A stretch of DNA of 64,000 nucleotides, from the NCBI RefSeq assembly GCF_000271665.2, contig NZ_CP010978.1, positions 1,086,501-1,150,500 on the forward strand. The letters are read 5' to 3'. Shown here in pieces: positions 20,634-28,692 of this stretch. The notes beneath the pieces were generated by a model. It was not told the DNA's origin, did not search any database, and saw only the letters and a list, made by a program, of their open reading frames with translations. Position 1 is the first letter of the stretch; the number at the start of each line of letters is the position of its first letter. This DNA is from Pelosinus fermentans JBW45 (lineage in GTDB: Bacteria; Bacillota; Negativicutes; DSM-13327). A program made the translations under genes and the position numbers.

Positions 20634-20661
20634 AAAAGACCAGGAGAAATCCTGGTCTTTT
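20634..20661 (+). terminator. rho-independent terminator
   Basis: AAAAGACCAGGA and TCCTGGTCTTTT form a perfect 12-bp stem with a GAAA loop, six bases after the preceding stop. Confidence 0.92.
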
Positions 20662-20718
20662 AGTTTGACGACAGCTTTTTCACTAGCTGGCCGAAAGATG
20701 CCGTTTTTAGCATAAGTA

Positions 20719-20836
20719 GAGATTAAAAGAAGCGCCCAAAGCATTTGCTGCCGAACCAACAAATCAAGAGCAGCCAGCACCGCAGGATGATGCTCCGAAA
20801 GACAACAGTAATGAACATTCAGGTCACCATATGTAA
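20719..20836 (+). pseudogene. possible remnant: C-terminal tail of an exported protein
   Basis: Without a start codon, a frame reads KAFAAEPTNQEQPAPQDD and ends NEHSGHHM-stop at 20834-20836, followed directly by a strong terminator. The Pro/Gln linker with a His/Met end resembles tails of metal-related periplasmic proteins in this cluster. A TAG closes the frame just upstream, so I read it as what remains of a deleted gene. This is tentative. Confidence 0.35.
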
Positions 20837-20841
20837 TAGCA

Positions 20842-20873
20842 AAGCAGCCCTTTTATTAAAAGGGCTGCTTTTA
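20842..20873 (+). terminator. rho-independent terminator
   Basis: AGCAGCCCTTTTATTAAAAGGGCTGCT is a near-perfect hairpin followed by TTTT. No intact gene precedes it; it probably belonged to the remnant ending at 20836. Confidence 0.85.
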
Positions 20874-20928
20874 TATCAACAAATAAGAAAAGAGTACTGA
20901 TTCGTTATGAAATACAAATAATATGAGT

Positions 20929-20973
20929 TCTTCAAACTTTCTTCATAAAATCTTCACATTAGTTGGATATGAT
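20929..20973 (+). promoter_or_regulatory. metal-cluster promoter D, for the efflux operon
   Basis: TCTTCATA (20940-20947) and TCTTCACA (20951-20958) are 11 bases apart; 9 bases later comes TATGAT (20968-20973). A third repeat in phase, TCTTCAAA, is at 20929. This is the only evident promoter for the downstream CusCBA-like genes. Confidence 0.82.
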
Positions 20974-21010
20974 AGACATCAATATAAAGATGCAATCGAG
21001 GTGAAATACA

Positions 21011-21106
21011 ATGTGGGACTTACTTATGATCGAATTGGCAGTGATGGGGTCTTTATGGTGCTATCTTACAAATCGAGCTGAGGGGCTAGTTGCTAAAGAA
21101 GAATAA
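21011..21106 (+). CDS. 31-residue membrane peptide leading the efflux operon
   Basis: ATG 21011 follows GAGGTG by about 7 bases and opens a 31-residue frame (MWDLLMIELAVMGSL...AKEE). It has a hydrophobic N-terminal helix (about 3-20) and a charged tail. It is the first gene after promoter D, 68 bases ahead of the outer-membrane factor. Good translation signals and position support it. Its role, perhaps an accessory peptide of the pump or a leader, is unknown. Confidence 0.55.
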   Translation: MWDLLMIELAVMGSLWCYLTNRAEGLVAKEE

Positions 21107-21173
21107 GGATAAACCAAAATATCTAAGGTCAGTTTGTTATGATTGTCTTCAATAAGGGGACGAAGGGGGATAT

Positions 21174-22472
21174 ATGAACGTAGGAAAATGGTTTCGATGC
21201 AAAGTATTATCATTGACTGCTGTGCTCGTATTGGGAATTATAATACCAGTTATGGCGGAACAAGCCCAAGAGACTCTGTCTTTAAAAGAGATAGTGGATA
21301 CTGCCGTCAAGAATAATCCAGCGGTCATTGAGAGTCAAAAGCGCTGGGAAGAAAAAGAGGCTCGCATTCCCCTGGCAAAAGCCTGGGCGAATCCTCAGTT
21401 TGGGATTATGAAAGATGATATACCCAAGAGTACCTTAAATCCTTTTGATGCAATGATGACGGAATACACTTTTACCCAGGACATTATGAATCCGTCTAAA
21501 TTGAAAGCCATGGGTAAAATGGCTGGCAGTGATGCTGCAATGACTAAAGCGAATTACCAAGATAAGCAGATGGAAGCCTATGCTGCGGCGAAAACTGCCT
21601 ATTATGATCTACTCTATGCTGATAAAGCTCTAGAAATCGGCAAGGAAAATCAGCAACTCATGGGCCAGCTGGTGCAGATTGCTCAGGTTAACTATTCTAC
21701 TGGAATGGTACCTCTGCAAGATACCTTGCGAGCTCAGACTGAATTTTCTAAAATGACTACTGATCTTTTGAGCATGGCATCCATGGCGGCAGTAGCAAAA
21801 GCGAAAGTCAATACTGTTATCGGCCGTAAAGCCGATACCGCCTTCACAGTGAAAGAAGAGTTCAGTGCCCCACCTCCTGACTTTGACTTGACCAGTTTGC
21901 AGACAGAAGCCCAAGCTGGAAAACCAGCTGTTGTTGGCATGGAACAGCAAGTGGAAATGGCAAAGAATGGTGTGGAATTGGCAAAAAAACAGCAGTTACC
22001 AGATTATCAATTCAGCATTGGCTATAAAGATAGAAAACAAACGATGATGGATACGACACCTGATACCTGGAAAATGGAAGTTATGGTCATGCTGCCTATT
22101 TGGCAGGGAAAAAATAAAGCAGAAATTAAATCTGCTGCAGCTAGTTTGGAGGCAGCTCAGGCTTCATTGGCTACTATGCAGAGTATGACGGAGCTGGATT
22201 TGCAGATGGCACTGACCGAAGCGCAGTCTGCCTGGCGCCAAATTGACCTGTATAAGAATACCGTGATTCCCCAAGCGGAGCAAACCTATCAAGCCGGAGT
22301 TGTGAGCTATACAAATGGCAAAGTGGATTTCATGGCTGTCCTGGATAGTCTAAATGCTCTCCGTAATGTGCGATTGGATTACTATAAAGCCCGCGTGAAT
22401 TATGAGAAAGCAGTGGCGGATCTGGAAAAAGCGGTAGGAAAACCTTTATTTACGAGTGGAACCCAGCCATAA
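21174..22472 (+). CDS. outer-membrane efflux protein (TolC/CusC family)
   Basis: This 432-residue protein has a signal peptide (cleavage after PVMA) and the two repeated coiled-coil domains of outer-membrane factors (LSLKEIVDTAVKNNPAV; later AWRQIDLYKNTVIPQAE). It forms the outer duct of a tripartite pump, which implies an outer membrane. GGGGG precedes ATG 21174. Adaptor and RND genes follow with short spacing, so the three form one operon from promoter D. Confidence 0.9.
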   Translation: MNVGKWFRCKVLSLTAVLVLGIIIPVMAEQAQETLSLKEIVDTAVKNNPAVIESQKRWEEKEARIPLAKAWANPQFGIMKDDIPKSTLNPFDAMMTEYTFTQDIMNPSKLKAMGKMAGSDAAMTKANYQDKQMEAYAAAKTAYYDLLYADKALEIGKENQQLMGQLVQIAQVNYSTGMVPLQDTLRAQTEFSKMTTDLLSMASMAAVAKAKVNTVIGRKADTAFTVKEEFSAPPPDFDLTSLQTEAQAGKPAVVGMEQQVEMAKNGVELAKKQQLPDYQFSIGYKDRKQTMMDTTPDTWKMEVMVMLPIWQGKNKAEIKSAAASLEAAQASLATMQSMTELDLQMALTEAQSAWRQIDLYKNTVIPQAEQTYQAGVVSYTNGKVDFMAVLDSLNALRNVRLDYYKARVNYEKAVADLEKAVGKPLFTSGTQP

Positions 22473-22497
22473 TGTGCAAGCAAAAGGAGAGGATAGC

Positions 22498-23772
22498 ATG
22501 ATTGAAAAACTACAGGCTAAGAAAAAGATGATCATAGGTGTGACAGCGGGTATTCTAGTATTTGGCGGTGGCGGTTACTATTATGCTGCGCAGCACGCAA
22601 AGCCGACTGTGGATCATACCGGTCATCAAACAACGACTCCGGTTATGGCTATGGGTGACACTGTTACTCTGGATGCCAAAGCTAGGCAATTGTCCGGAGT
22701 GCAAACGGCGCTAGCAGTCGTAAAAGATATTATGAAGGAAATTAAGACCACGGGTAAACTTGCTATGAATGAAAGTGGACGTACGTACCTTACCTCCCGG
22801 GTGGAAGGGCGGGTTGATGAACTATATGTGACTGCTGATGGTGAATATATTGCCCCGGGGCAGGCCATCGCCGCTGTATACAGCCCTACCTATATTGCGA
22901 CCCAGGAAGAATATTTATTAACACTGGAAAATGTTCAGAAGCTGCAAAACGCTGGCAAAGATGTAGTTCAGATCAATAATCGCCTGCGGGAGGCGGCAAA
23001 GCGCAAATTGCAGCTGTTAAATGTACCAGACAGTGAGATTGCTCATCTGGAACATACCCGAACACCCAAGGATCATATGATCATCTATGCCCAGTTTGGC
23101 GGTACGGTTTTGGAGAAACAAGTGCTGCCAGGAGCATTCATTATGCCAGGGGATAAACTGTACAGTCTATCGGATTTATCTACTCTTTGGCTGTATATTG
23201 ATATTTATGAAAAGGATATAGCAGGCATTAAACTAGGTCAAAGAGTTGGGGTGAACAGCGGTGCCTATCCGGGAGAAACTTTTAGCGGACAAGTAACCTT
23301 TATTAACCCGGTGCTGGATGATGCCACCCGAACAGTGAAAGTTCGGGTGGAAATGGATAATCCTGGGGGCCTACTGAAGCCAAATATGTTTGTTAATGCC
23401 AATGTTCAACTGCCTTTAGGGGACAGTGTGGTGATACCGGAATCCAGCATCTTAGATTCTGGTAGCCGTAAAATTGTCTTTGTCGCTCAAAGTGAAGATA
23501 CATTTATCAAACGGGATGTAGTCACGGGGCAATACGCCGATGGCTATGTTCAGATCTTTTCTGGGCTGCAGGCAGGTGAAACAGTAGTGACAGCCGCCAC
23601 CTTCCTCATTGATTCCCAAACCAAATTAGGCAGCTTTGGCTCTCATGCCGGTCACGGTGGCGGGGCCGCTAAAGAGACGAGTGCACCAGCACCCGTGAAC
23701 GGTACAAATAGCGGCCCAGCTGCTCCGGCACCTGTTGCCGGGAGCGAACACAGCGGCCATGGCGGTCAGTAA
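22498..23772 (+). CDS. cusB: periplasmic adaptor subunit of RND metal pump (CusB-like)
   Basis: This 424-residue membrane-fusion protein has an N-terminal TM anchor (about 11-28), barrel and lipoyl halves (TSRVEGRVDELYV; GGTVLEKQVLPGAFI), a coiled-coil hairpin (about 135-180) and a C-terminal His/Gly-rich tail (GHAGHGGG, EHSGHGGQ). His residues near the N-terminus (DHTGHQ) may also bind metal. ATG 22498, after AAAGGAGAGG, is preferred to GTG 22456, which overlaps the previous gene. It links the inner RND protein to the outer-membrane factor. Confidence 0.9.
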   Translation: MIEKLQAKKKMIIGVTAGILVFGGGGYYYAAQHAKPTVDHTGHQTTTPVMAMGDTVTLDAKARQLSGVQTALAVVKDIMKEIKTTGKLAMNESGRTYLTSRVEGRVDELYVTADGEYIAPGQAIAAVYSPTYIATQEEYLLTLENVQKLQNAGKDVVQINNRLREAAKRKLQLLNVPDSEIAHLEHTRTPKDHMIIYAQFGGTVLEKQVLPGAFIMPGDKLYSLSDLSTLWLYIDIYEKDIAGIKLGQRVGVNSGAYPGETFSGQVTFINPVLDDATRTVKVRVEMDNPGGLLKPNMFVNANVQLPLGDSVVIPESSILDSGSRKIVFVAQSEDTFIKRDVVTGQYADGYVQIFSGLQAGETVVTAATFLIDSQTKLGSFGSHAGHGGGAAKETSAPAPVNGTNSGPAAPAPVAGSEHSGHGGQ

Positions 23773-23783
23773 GGAGGAGCAAC

Positions 23784-26700
23784 ATGCTGAATCAATTAAT
23801 CGAATTTTCCTTGAAAAACCGCGTGATTATCCTAGTGTTATCTGCATTGGTTATTATCTGGGGAATCTTCGTCGTACGGGAGACCCCTATCGATGCTTTT
23901 CCTGATCTTAGTGAAAACCAGGTGCTTGTCTCGGCGGACTGGATGGGGCGTGGGCCTCAGGAAATCCAGGATCAGGTCACGTATCCATTGGAGACTGCCT
24001 TGCGGGGGCTGCCTAAGGTGAAAGAAGTACGCTCAGCTTCCTCATTCGGGATGTCACTCATAACTGTCATCTTTGAAGACGGTGTAGAGCCTTACTTTGC
24101 CCGCCAAGTGGTAAATGAAAAAGTGCAGCAAGCCATTCCTCAATTGCCACGGGGTGTGCAGCCTGCCTTGGGACCAGTCAGCACGCCGATGGGGCAGGTA
24201 TTTATGTATACAATAGAAAGCGATCGTCATAATCTGGCTGATCTGCGTACGATTGAGGATTTTACCATCAAGCAGCAGCTCAGTGCGGTGCCTGGAGTTG
24301 CAGAAGTCGCCAGCATTGGCGGCTATGTGATGCAGTACCAGATCAACCTGGATCCTCATCTTCTGCAAAACTATCGGATTACCTTCAATCAGGTATTTGG
24401 TGCCCTTGGTGCCAACAACGCTAATATTGGTGCGAAAGTTGTCGAGCAAAACGGTCAAGAATTTATTATCCGAGGATTAGGATTAATCCAGTCTCCTGAT
24501 GATATTAAAAATATTGTGATCTCTCAAAATAACAATGTACCTATTTACATCAAGGATGTAGCCAACGTAACTGCTGGGCCGGATTTTCGCCGGGGCGTGC
24601 TAACCAAATCTGGTTATGAAGCGGCTGGGGGTATCGTCATTCAGCGTATGGGCGAAAACACCCTCGACGTGATTGACCAGGTGAAAGCCAAGATTGCTGA
24701 AATCCAGCCAACCTTACCGGAAGGCATGCGGATTGTGCCTTTTTATGACCAGACGGATCTGGTAAAAAAAGCAGTCAATACGCTGACCCGGGCATTAATT
24801 GAAGAATTTATTTTAGTCTCAATCATTGTCATTCTCTTTTTAGGGAATGTTCGGTCTAGCCTGATTGTAACAAGTGCCATTCCAATAGGTATTTTAATTG
24901 CACTGATTGCCATGAAGCAGATTCATCTGTCGGCTAACCTAATGTCACTTGGCGGCATTGCCATTGGTATTGGAGTCATGACCGACGCGGCTATTGTTAT
25001 GGTGGAAAATATTTATCGCCATTTGGCAGAGGACGGCGGTCGACGCAGCATTGTGGATGTGACCCTGGAAGCGGCAAAGGAAGTAGCCGCACCTATTTTC
25101 TTTTCGATTACGATTATCATTGTTACCTTCCTGCCCGTATTTACGATGACTGGGACGGAGGGCAAGATGTATACCCCGATGGCCTGGGCGAAATCCTTTG
25201 CCATGAGCGGGTCACTGCTGCTAGCTTTCACCTTGGTACCTGTGTTGTGCACCTTGCTGCTCAAAGGAAAAATTCAGGAAAGGGATACCTGGGTTGTTGC
25301 TAAACTACATCGGTGGTATGTACCGACTTTGAAATCAGTATTAAAACACAGTAAAATCACGATTAGTATCGCAGTCGTCGTAATGATTGCCGGATTTTCT
25401 TTGCTGCCTCTCATTGGCACTACCTTTATGCCGGAATTGGATGAAGGAACGTTCCTAGTCATGCCGACCATGCTGCCTAGCGTGTCTTTAACTGAGGCTC
25501 TGGAAGCAGCTAAAACCATGGATAAAGTCATTATGGATATTCCGGAAATCGACATGTCCGTAGGGAAGGTAGGTCGTGCTGAGTCTGCTATGGACCCGGC
25601 ACCGATTAGTATGATTGAAACGATTGTCACGTTAAAACCGAAAGAACAATGGCGGGACGGCATGACAAAACAAAAAATTGAACAAGAAATGATGGTTAAG
25701 CTTGCCAATATGCCTGGGCTTAACTTAGCCTTTACCCAGCCGATTGCCGGACGGTTATCCATGCTGACAACGGGAGTTCGTACGGAACTAGGTATTAAAC
25801 TTTATGGAGAAGACCTGCAGGTGCTTCAGCAAAAGGCCTTTGAGATAGAAAAGGCACTTGCGACCGTGCCAGGAGTTAGCGATCTCTTGGCTGAACGGGT
25901 CTTTGGCGCATCCTATCTAGAGATTCAGGTCAACCGGGAAAAAGCAGCTCGGTATGGTCTTAACATTGCCGATGTAGAAGATGCCGTTGAATTAGCGGTA
26001 GGCGGTAAAAATGCCACCACTACCATTGAAGGACGCAAACGCTTTAATGTCTTAGTGCGTTACAATCGGGAAAACCGAGAAACCATTGACGCTATGGAAA
26101 ACATCCTCATTCCGGTAACAGGTGGCGGCGCCGCGGCGAAAAGTAGCGGTGGCGGAATGGGCGCAGGTATGGGTGGCGGCGCAACTGCTGCAGCGGCACC
26201 GGCTAGTAGCGGTGCTTATGTACAGCTGGGTGAAGTAGCTCAGTTCCAGGTTGTGGACGGTCCATCGATGATCAGCAGTGAAAACGGGGTCTATCGAATG
26301 ATTGTTCAGATGAACACCCGGGGACGGGATGTCGTAAGTTTTGTGAATGAGGCCAACCAAGTCATTAAGGAAAAAGTCGACTTGCCTGCCGGTTATTCCT
26401 TAAAGTGGACTGGTCAGTATGAAAATCAGCAGCGGGCGAAAGATCGACTCTCTTTAGTAGTACCAGCGGTCATCGTGCTCACATTCTTCTTGCTCTATAT
26501 GACCTTTAAGTCCGCCAGCGATGCTTTCCTCATTTTGATGAACATTCCCTTCTCTTTAGTGGGTGGTATTGTAGCTATGTATGTTACTGGCACCTACATG
26601 ACGGTAGCTGCAGCTGTCGGTTTTATCGCTCTCTTTGGAATCGCTGTGCAAAATGGGGTCATCATGGTTACCTATATTAAGCATCTGCGGGATCACCGAA

Positions 26701-26972
26701 CCTTGGAAGAAGCTATCACCGAGGGTGCATTTACCCGCTTGCGTCCGGTTATGATTACCGCATTAGTTGCGAGTTTAGGGTTATTTCCATTACTCTTTGC
26801 CACAGGGACTGGTGCCGAGGTACAGCGACCAATGGCTACAGTTGTTGTGGGAGGATTGGTTACTTCCACCATTTTGACATTGATCGTACTGCCTTGCATC
26901 TATCTGGTGTGGAACCAGTGGCAAGAGCGCAGGAATCCAGCTATATCTAGCAAATCCCATACTACTGAGTAA
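23784..26972 (+). CDS. cusA: heavy-metal RND efflux transporter (CusA-like)
   Basis: This 1062-residue inner-membrane pump has 12 TM helices and two large periplasmic loops. The HME-RND features are DAFPDLSENQV near the N-terminus and the proton-relay TDAAIVMVEN in TM4. Met in PISMIETIV and RLSMLTTGV align, from memory, with CusA Met573 and Met623 of the Cu(I)/Ag(I) site. Residues about 779-812 form a Gly/Ala/Ser-rich insertion absent from E. coli CusA as I recall it. The ATG is 12 bases after cusB with a GGAGG site. Copper or silver is the likely substrate. Confidence 0.92.
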   Translation: MLNQLIEFSLKNRVIILVLSALVIIWGIFVVRETPIDAFPDLSENQVLVSADWMGRGPQEIQDQVTYPLETALRGLPKVKEVRSASSFGMSLITVIFEDGVEPYFARQVVNEKVQQAIPQLPRGVQPALGPVSTPMGQVFMYTIESDRHNLADLRTIEDFTIKQQLSAVPGVAEVASIGGYVMQYQINLDPHLLQNYRITFNQVFGALGANNANIGAKVVEQNGQEFIIRGLGLIQSPDDIKNIVISQNNNVPIYIKDVANVTAGPDFRRGVLTKSGYEAAGGIVIQRMGENTLDVIDQVKAKIAEIQPTLPEGMRIVPFYDQTDLVKKAVNTLTRALIEEFILVSIIVILFLGNVRSSLIVTSAIPIGILIALIAMKQIHLSANLMSLGGIAIGIGVMTDAAIVMVENIYRHLAEDGGRRSIVDVTLEAAKEVAAPIFFSITIIIVTFLPVFTMTGTEGKMYTPMAWAKSFAMSGSLLLAFTLVPVLCTLLLKGKIQERDTWVVAKLHRWYVPTLKSVLKHSKITISIAVVVMIAGFSLLPLIGTTFMPELDEGTFLVMPTMLPSVSLTEALEAAKTMDKVIMDIPEIDMSVGKVGRAESAMDPAPISMIETIVTLKPKEQWRDGMTKQKIEQEMMVKLANMPGLNLAFTQPIAGRLSMLTTGVRTELGIKLYGEDLQVLQQKAFEIEKALATVPGVSDLLAERVFGASYLEIQVNREKAARYGLNIADVEDAVELAVGGKNATTTIEGRKRFNVLVRYNRENRETIDAMENILIPVTGGGAAAKSSGGGMGAGMGGGATAAAAPASSGAYVQLGEVAQFQVVDGPSMISSENGVYRMIVQMNTRGRDVVSFVNEANQVIKEKVDLPAGYSLKWTGQYENQQRAKDRLSLVVPAVIVLTFFLLYMTFKSASDAFLILMNIPFSLVGGIVAMYVTGTYMTVAAAVGFIALFGIAVQNGVIMVTYIKHLRDHRTLEEAITEGAFTRLRPVMITALVASLGLFPLLFATGTGAEVQRPMATVVVGGLVTSTILTLIVLPCIYLVWNQWQERRNPAISSKSHTTE

Positions 26973-27067
26973 AGGCCATTAATGGCAAGAAGCTGTGGTG
27001 GTAAAATGATCTCACTACAGCAAAAATTAGAATATAAAGCAATGACAATCATTGGAGGTTTTAGATT

Positions 27068-27529
27068 ATGAAAAAAAGTAAAGTACTCTTTAGCATGCTA
27101 GCCATTATTGCAGTTGTTTTTTTAGTGGCGGGGTGTGGATCGAGTGAAAAAACAACTGTTCAGCCGACAACTGCCAGTCAAGAGCAAGCAATTGGACATG
27201 AAGGGCACAGCGCAGCGATGCCAAAGGAAGACCCTGTGCCGATGATGAAGGATTTGGATAAATCCTTACAAGATGTGGTCAAACAAGCCAAAGCTGGACA
27301 GACGATGGATGCGCAAAAGAGTGCAGCACAACTCGTGAGTACTGTGGAAAAAATTGTACCCCATATGATGGAAGCCAATTTAAAAGACAGTTTGCGCAAA
27401 GCGGCAGGTGACATTAAAAATACTGTTAACTCCGGAAAAATGGACCCGAGTGCTATGGAAAGTAAAGTGAAGACGATGCAAGATGTTATGAAGACAACTA
27501 TGTCCCACTTGCAAACCATGCAACACTAA
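27068..27529 (+). CDS. exported lipoprotein with His/Met-rich segment
   Basis: The 153-residue precursor has a lipoprotein signal ending LVAGC (lipidated Cys about 22), a Thr/Gln linker with HEGHSAAM, and a helical domain (about 55-150) ending SHLQTMQH. I do not recognise a named family. Position 95 bases after cusA, with GGAGG before the ATG, suggests it belongs to the efflux operon and may pass metal to the pump or buffer it. This is inferred from context and composition. Confidence 0.78.
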   Translation: MKKSKVLFSMLAIIAVVFLVAGCGSSEKTTVQPTTASQEQAIGHEGHSAAMPKEDPVPMMKDLDKSLQDVVKQAKAGQTMDAQKSAAQLVSTVEKIVPHMMEANLKDSLRKAAGDIKNTVNSGKMDPSAMESKVKTMQDVMKTTMSHLQTMQH

Positions 27530-27595
27530 AAAAGGTTGGCTGGAGAGGAGAACGAGTGCTATAAGAATTTGTGTTATTTCTAAAAAAACATAGGA

Positions 27596-27629
27596 TCTTC
27601 ATAAGAAATCCACAATCTTTGTTTATAAT
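27596..27629 (+). promoter_or_regulatory. metal-cluster promoter E
   Basis: TCTTCATA (27596-27603) and AATCCACA (27607-27614) are 11 bases apart; after 9 bases comes a perfect TATAAT (27624-27629). It drives the exported protein at 27740 through a 5' leader of about 105 bases. Confidence 0.82.
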
Positions 27630-27654
27630 AAGGATGTAAGATATAAATAAAATT

Positions 27655-27715
27655 AGTCTCTCGGAAGGTTTCATTTAGAAGGACAGCAAAGGATATACTT
27701 GTTTTCCGAGAGTAC
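27655..27715. repeat. short palindromic repeat, family 2, copy 1 (in the 5' leader)
   Basis: CTCTCGGAA (27658-27666) is inverted as TTCCGAGAG (27704-27712). The interior CATTTAGAAGGACAGCAAAG closely resembles a segment at 57818-57835. It lies between promoter E and the start of the gene at 27740, so it will form a hairpin in that leader. Confidence 0.6.
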
Positions 27716-27739
27716 ACTAAATCAACAGGAGGGTTGACA

Positions 27740-28018
27740 ATGAAAAAGAAAATGTTAATCATAACAGCATTAGCAGCATTGATTGCGGTGCCAGTTTTCG
27801 CAGCCACCACTGATCAGGCTGAGGAGCAGTGTGGGCCGGTAAATGGCAACCATCAGCAGATGATACAGCAAGCTGTGAAAGATGGTACTATTTCTAGCAA
27901 TGAGGCTGCTGCCTTAAATGAAAGCATGGAAAAGGTGGCTCCTATTATGGAGAAAATCAGGAAAAATCATGGGATGACCCAGAACACCACCAATGACACA
28001 GTGGAAAGCTGTAAATAG
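27740..28018 (+). CDS. small exported protein (metal-cluster paralogue 2)
   Basis: The 92-residue precursor has a signal peptide ending VFAATT and a helical mature part (MIQQAVKDGTISSNEAAAL, MEKVAPIMEKIRK) with two Cys, one near each end of the mature chain. It is paralogous to the 102-residue product at 20320 but lacks its Met-rich tail. ATG 27740 follows AGGAGGG by 6 bases; the upstream TTG overlaps that site. It is transcribed from promoter E and closed by a strong terminator. A periplasmic metal-stress role is inferred. Confidence 0.78.
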   Translation: MKKKMLIITALAALIAVPVFAATTDQAEEQCGPVNGNHQQMIQQAVKDGTISSNEAAALNESMEKVAPIMEKIRKNHGMTQNTTNDTVESCK

Positions 28019-28020
28019 AG

Positions 28021-28076
28021 GAATAGAAAAATCCCTGCCACATTCATTTTAGAATTTGGCAGGGATTTTTCTATTC
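28021..28076 (+). terminator. strong rho-independent terminator
   Basis: GAATAGAAAAATCCCTGCCA pairs with TGGCAGGGATTTTTCTATTC over 20 bp. It lies between convergent genes and may serve both strands. Confidence 0.92.
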
Positions 28077-28103
28077 CTATAACAAATAAGTCTCTTATAT
28101 CTA

Positions 28104-28517
28104 TTATAGTTCAAAATTACCGCTAGACTCAGGTTGGAAAAGGATTTTATCCACTTTCAGCCTTAAGGTGCCGTTGGGAATTTTCCAATCCAGTGTATCC
28201 CCGACTCGGTATCCTAAGATCGCTGTCCCGATAGGTGCCAGTACTGAAATTTTATCTTCAGCTATATTGGCTTCATCCGGGTACACCAAAGTATAGATCA
28301 ATTCTTCATCATTATCCAAATCTTTTAATACTACCTGAGAATGCATTGTGATGACATCAGCAGGAATCTCTTCCGGCTGCGTGACAACCGCTCGTTCCAG
28401 TTCATAGGTTAGATCGTCCAGGTAATCTTTATTACCTGGCTGAAATTCCTCTTCCAATACAATTAGCCTTTGCAATTTCTTCTTGTCCAAATTAGTAATA
28501 AAAATTTCTTTTGAAAT
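28104..28517 (-). CDS. rnk: Rnk/GreA-type RNA-polymerase-binding factor, probable ATT start
   Basis: The protein matches Rnk, a relative of GreA/GreB: a short N-terminal helical part, then the FKBP-like GreA C-terminal domain (VVTQPEEIPADVITMHSQVV; VLAPIGTAILGYRVGD). Rnk binds RNA polymerase in competition with Gre factors. No ATG, GTG or TTG lies at the right place. AAAGGAG sits 9 bases before an ATT at 28517, giving MSKEIFITNLDKKK and 137 residues, the family length. The longer frame to 28655 runs into a structured repeat and is unlikely. Confidence 0.75.
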   Translation of the reverse strand: MSKEIFITNLDKKKLQRLIVLEEEFQPGNKDYLDDLTYELERAVVTQPEEIPADVITMHSQVVLKDLDNDEELIYTLVYPDEANIAEDKISVLAPIGTAILGYRVGDTLDWKIPNGTLRLKVDKILFQPESSGNFEL

Positions 28518-28569
28518 AGTTACCAGCTCCTTTATAATAAAATTCGCAGAATTAATTGATAACTTTGCA

Positions 28570-28692
28570 TAAAAAAGACTTGATTCAGAGGAAATGCTAA
28601 CTCCACCACCAGTCTTAGTCACACTTATGGGGGCTAAGACGCTCTTAACTCGCACTTGTACAAGGTGGGAGTCTTAGAGCGGTTTAGTCATC
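28570..28692 (-). repeat. structured repeat resembling an IS200/IS605 right end (copy 1, decayed)
   Basis: Read on the minus strand it begins GATGACTAAACCGCTCTAAG, has a hairpin around ACTCCCACCTTG/CAAGTGCGAGT, and ends CTGAATCAAGTCTT. A second copy in opposite orientation is at 31436-31560. The last hairpin has lost pairing here. The TCAA-bounded end and hairpins resemble the right ends of IS605-type elements, which encode the TnpB guide-RNA scaffold. No tnpB is nearby. Confidence 0.55.

Noticed and set aside
20350-20780. Minus-strand His-rich frames opposite the Met-rich gene
   Set aside because: His-rich reading is the mirror of Met (ATG/CAT) codons on the plus strand, and they cross a terminator.
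25013-25762. Minus-strand open frames opposite cusA
   Set aside because: Shadow frames; composition follows the complementary strand of the pump gene.
28518-28655. N-terminal extension of the Rnk frame
   Set aside because: It is encoded by a decayed structured repeat and has no family similarity; a ribosome site supports the start at 28517.
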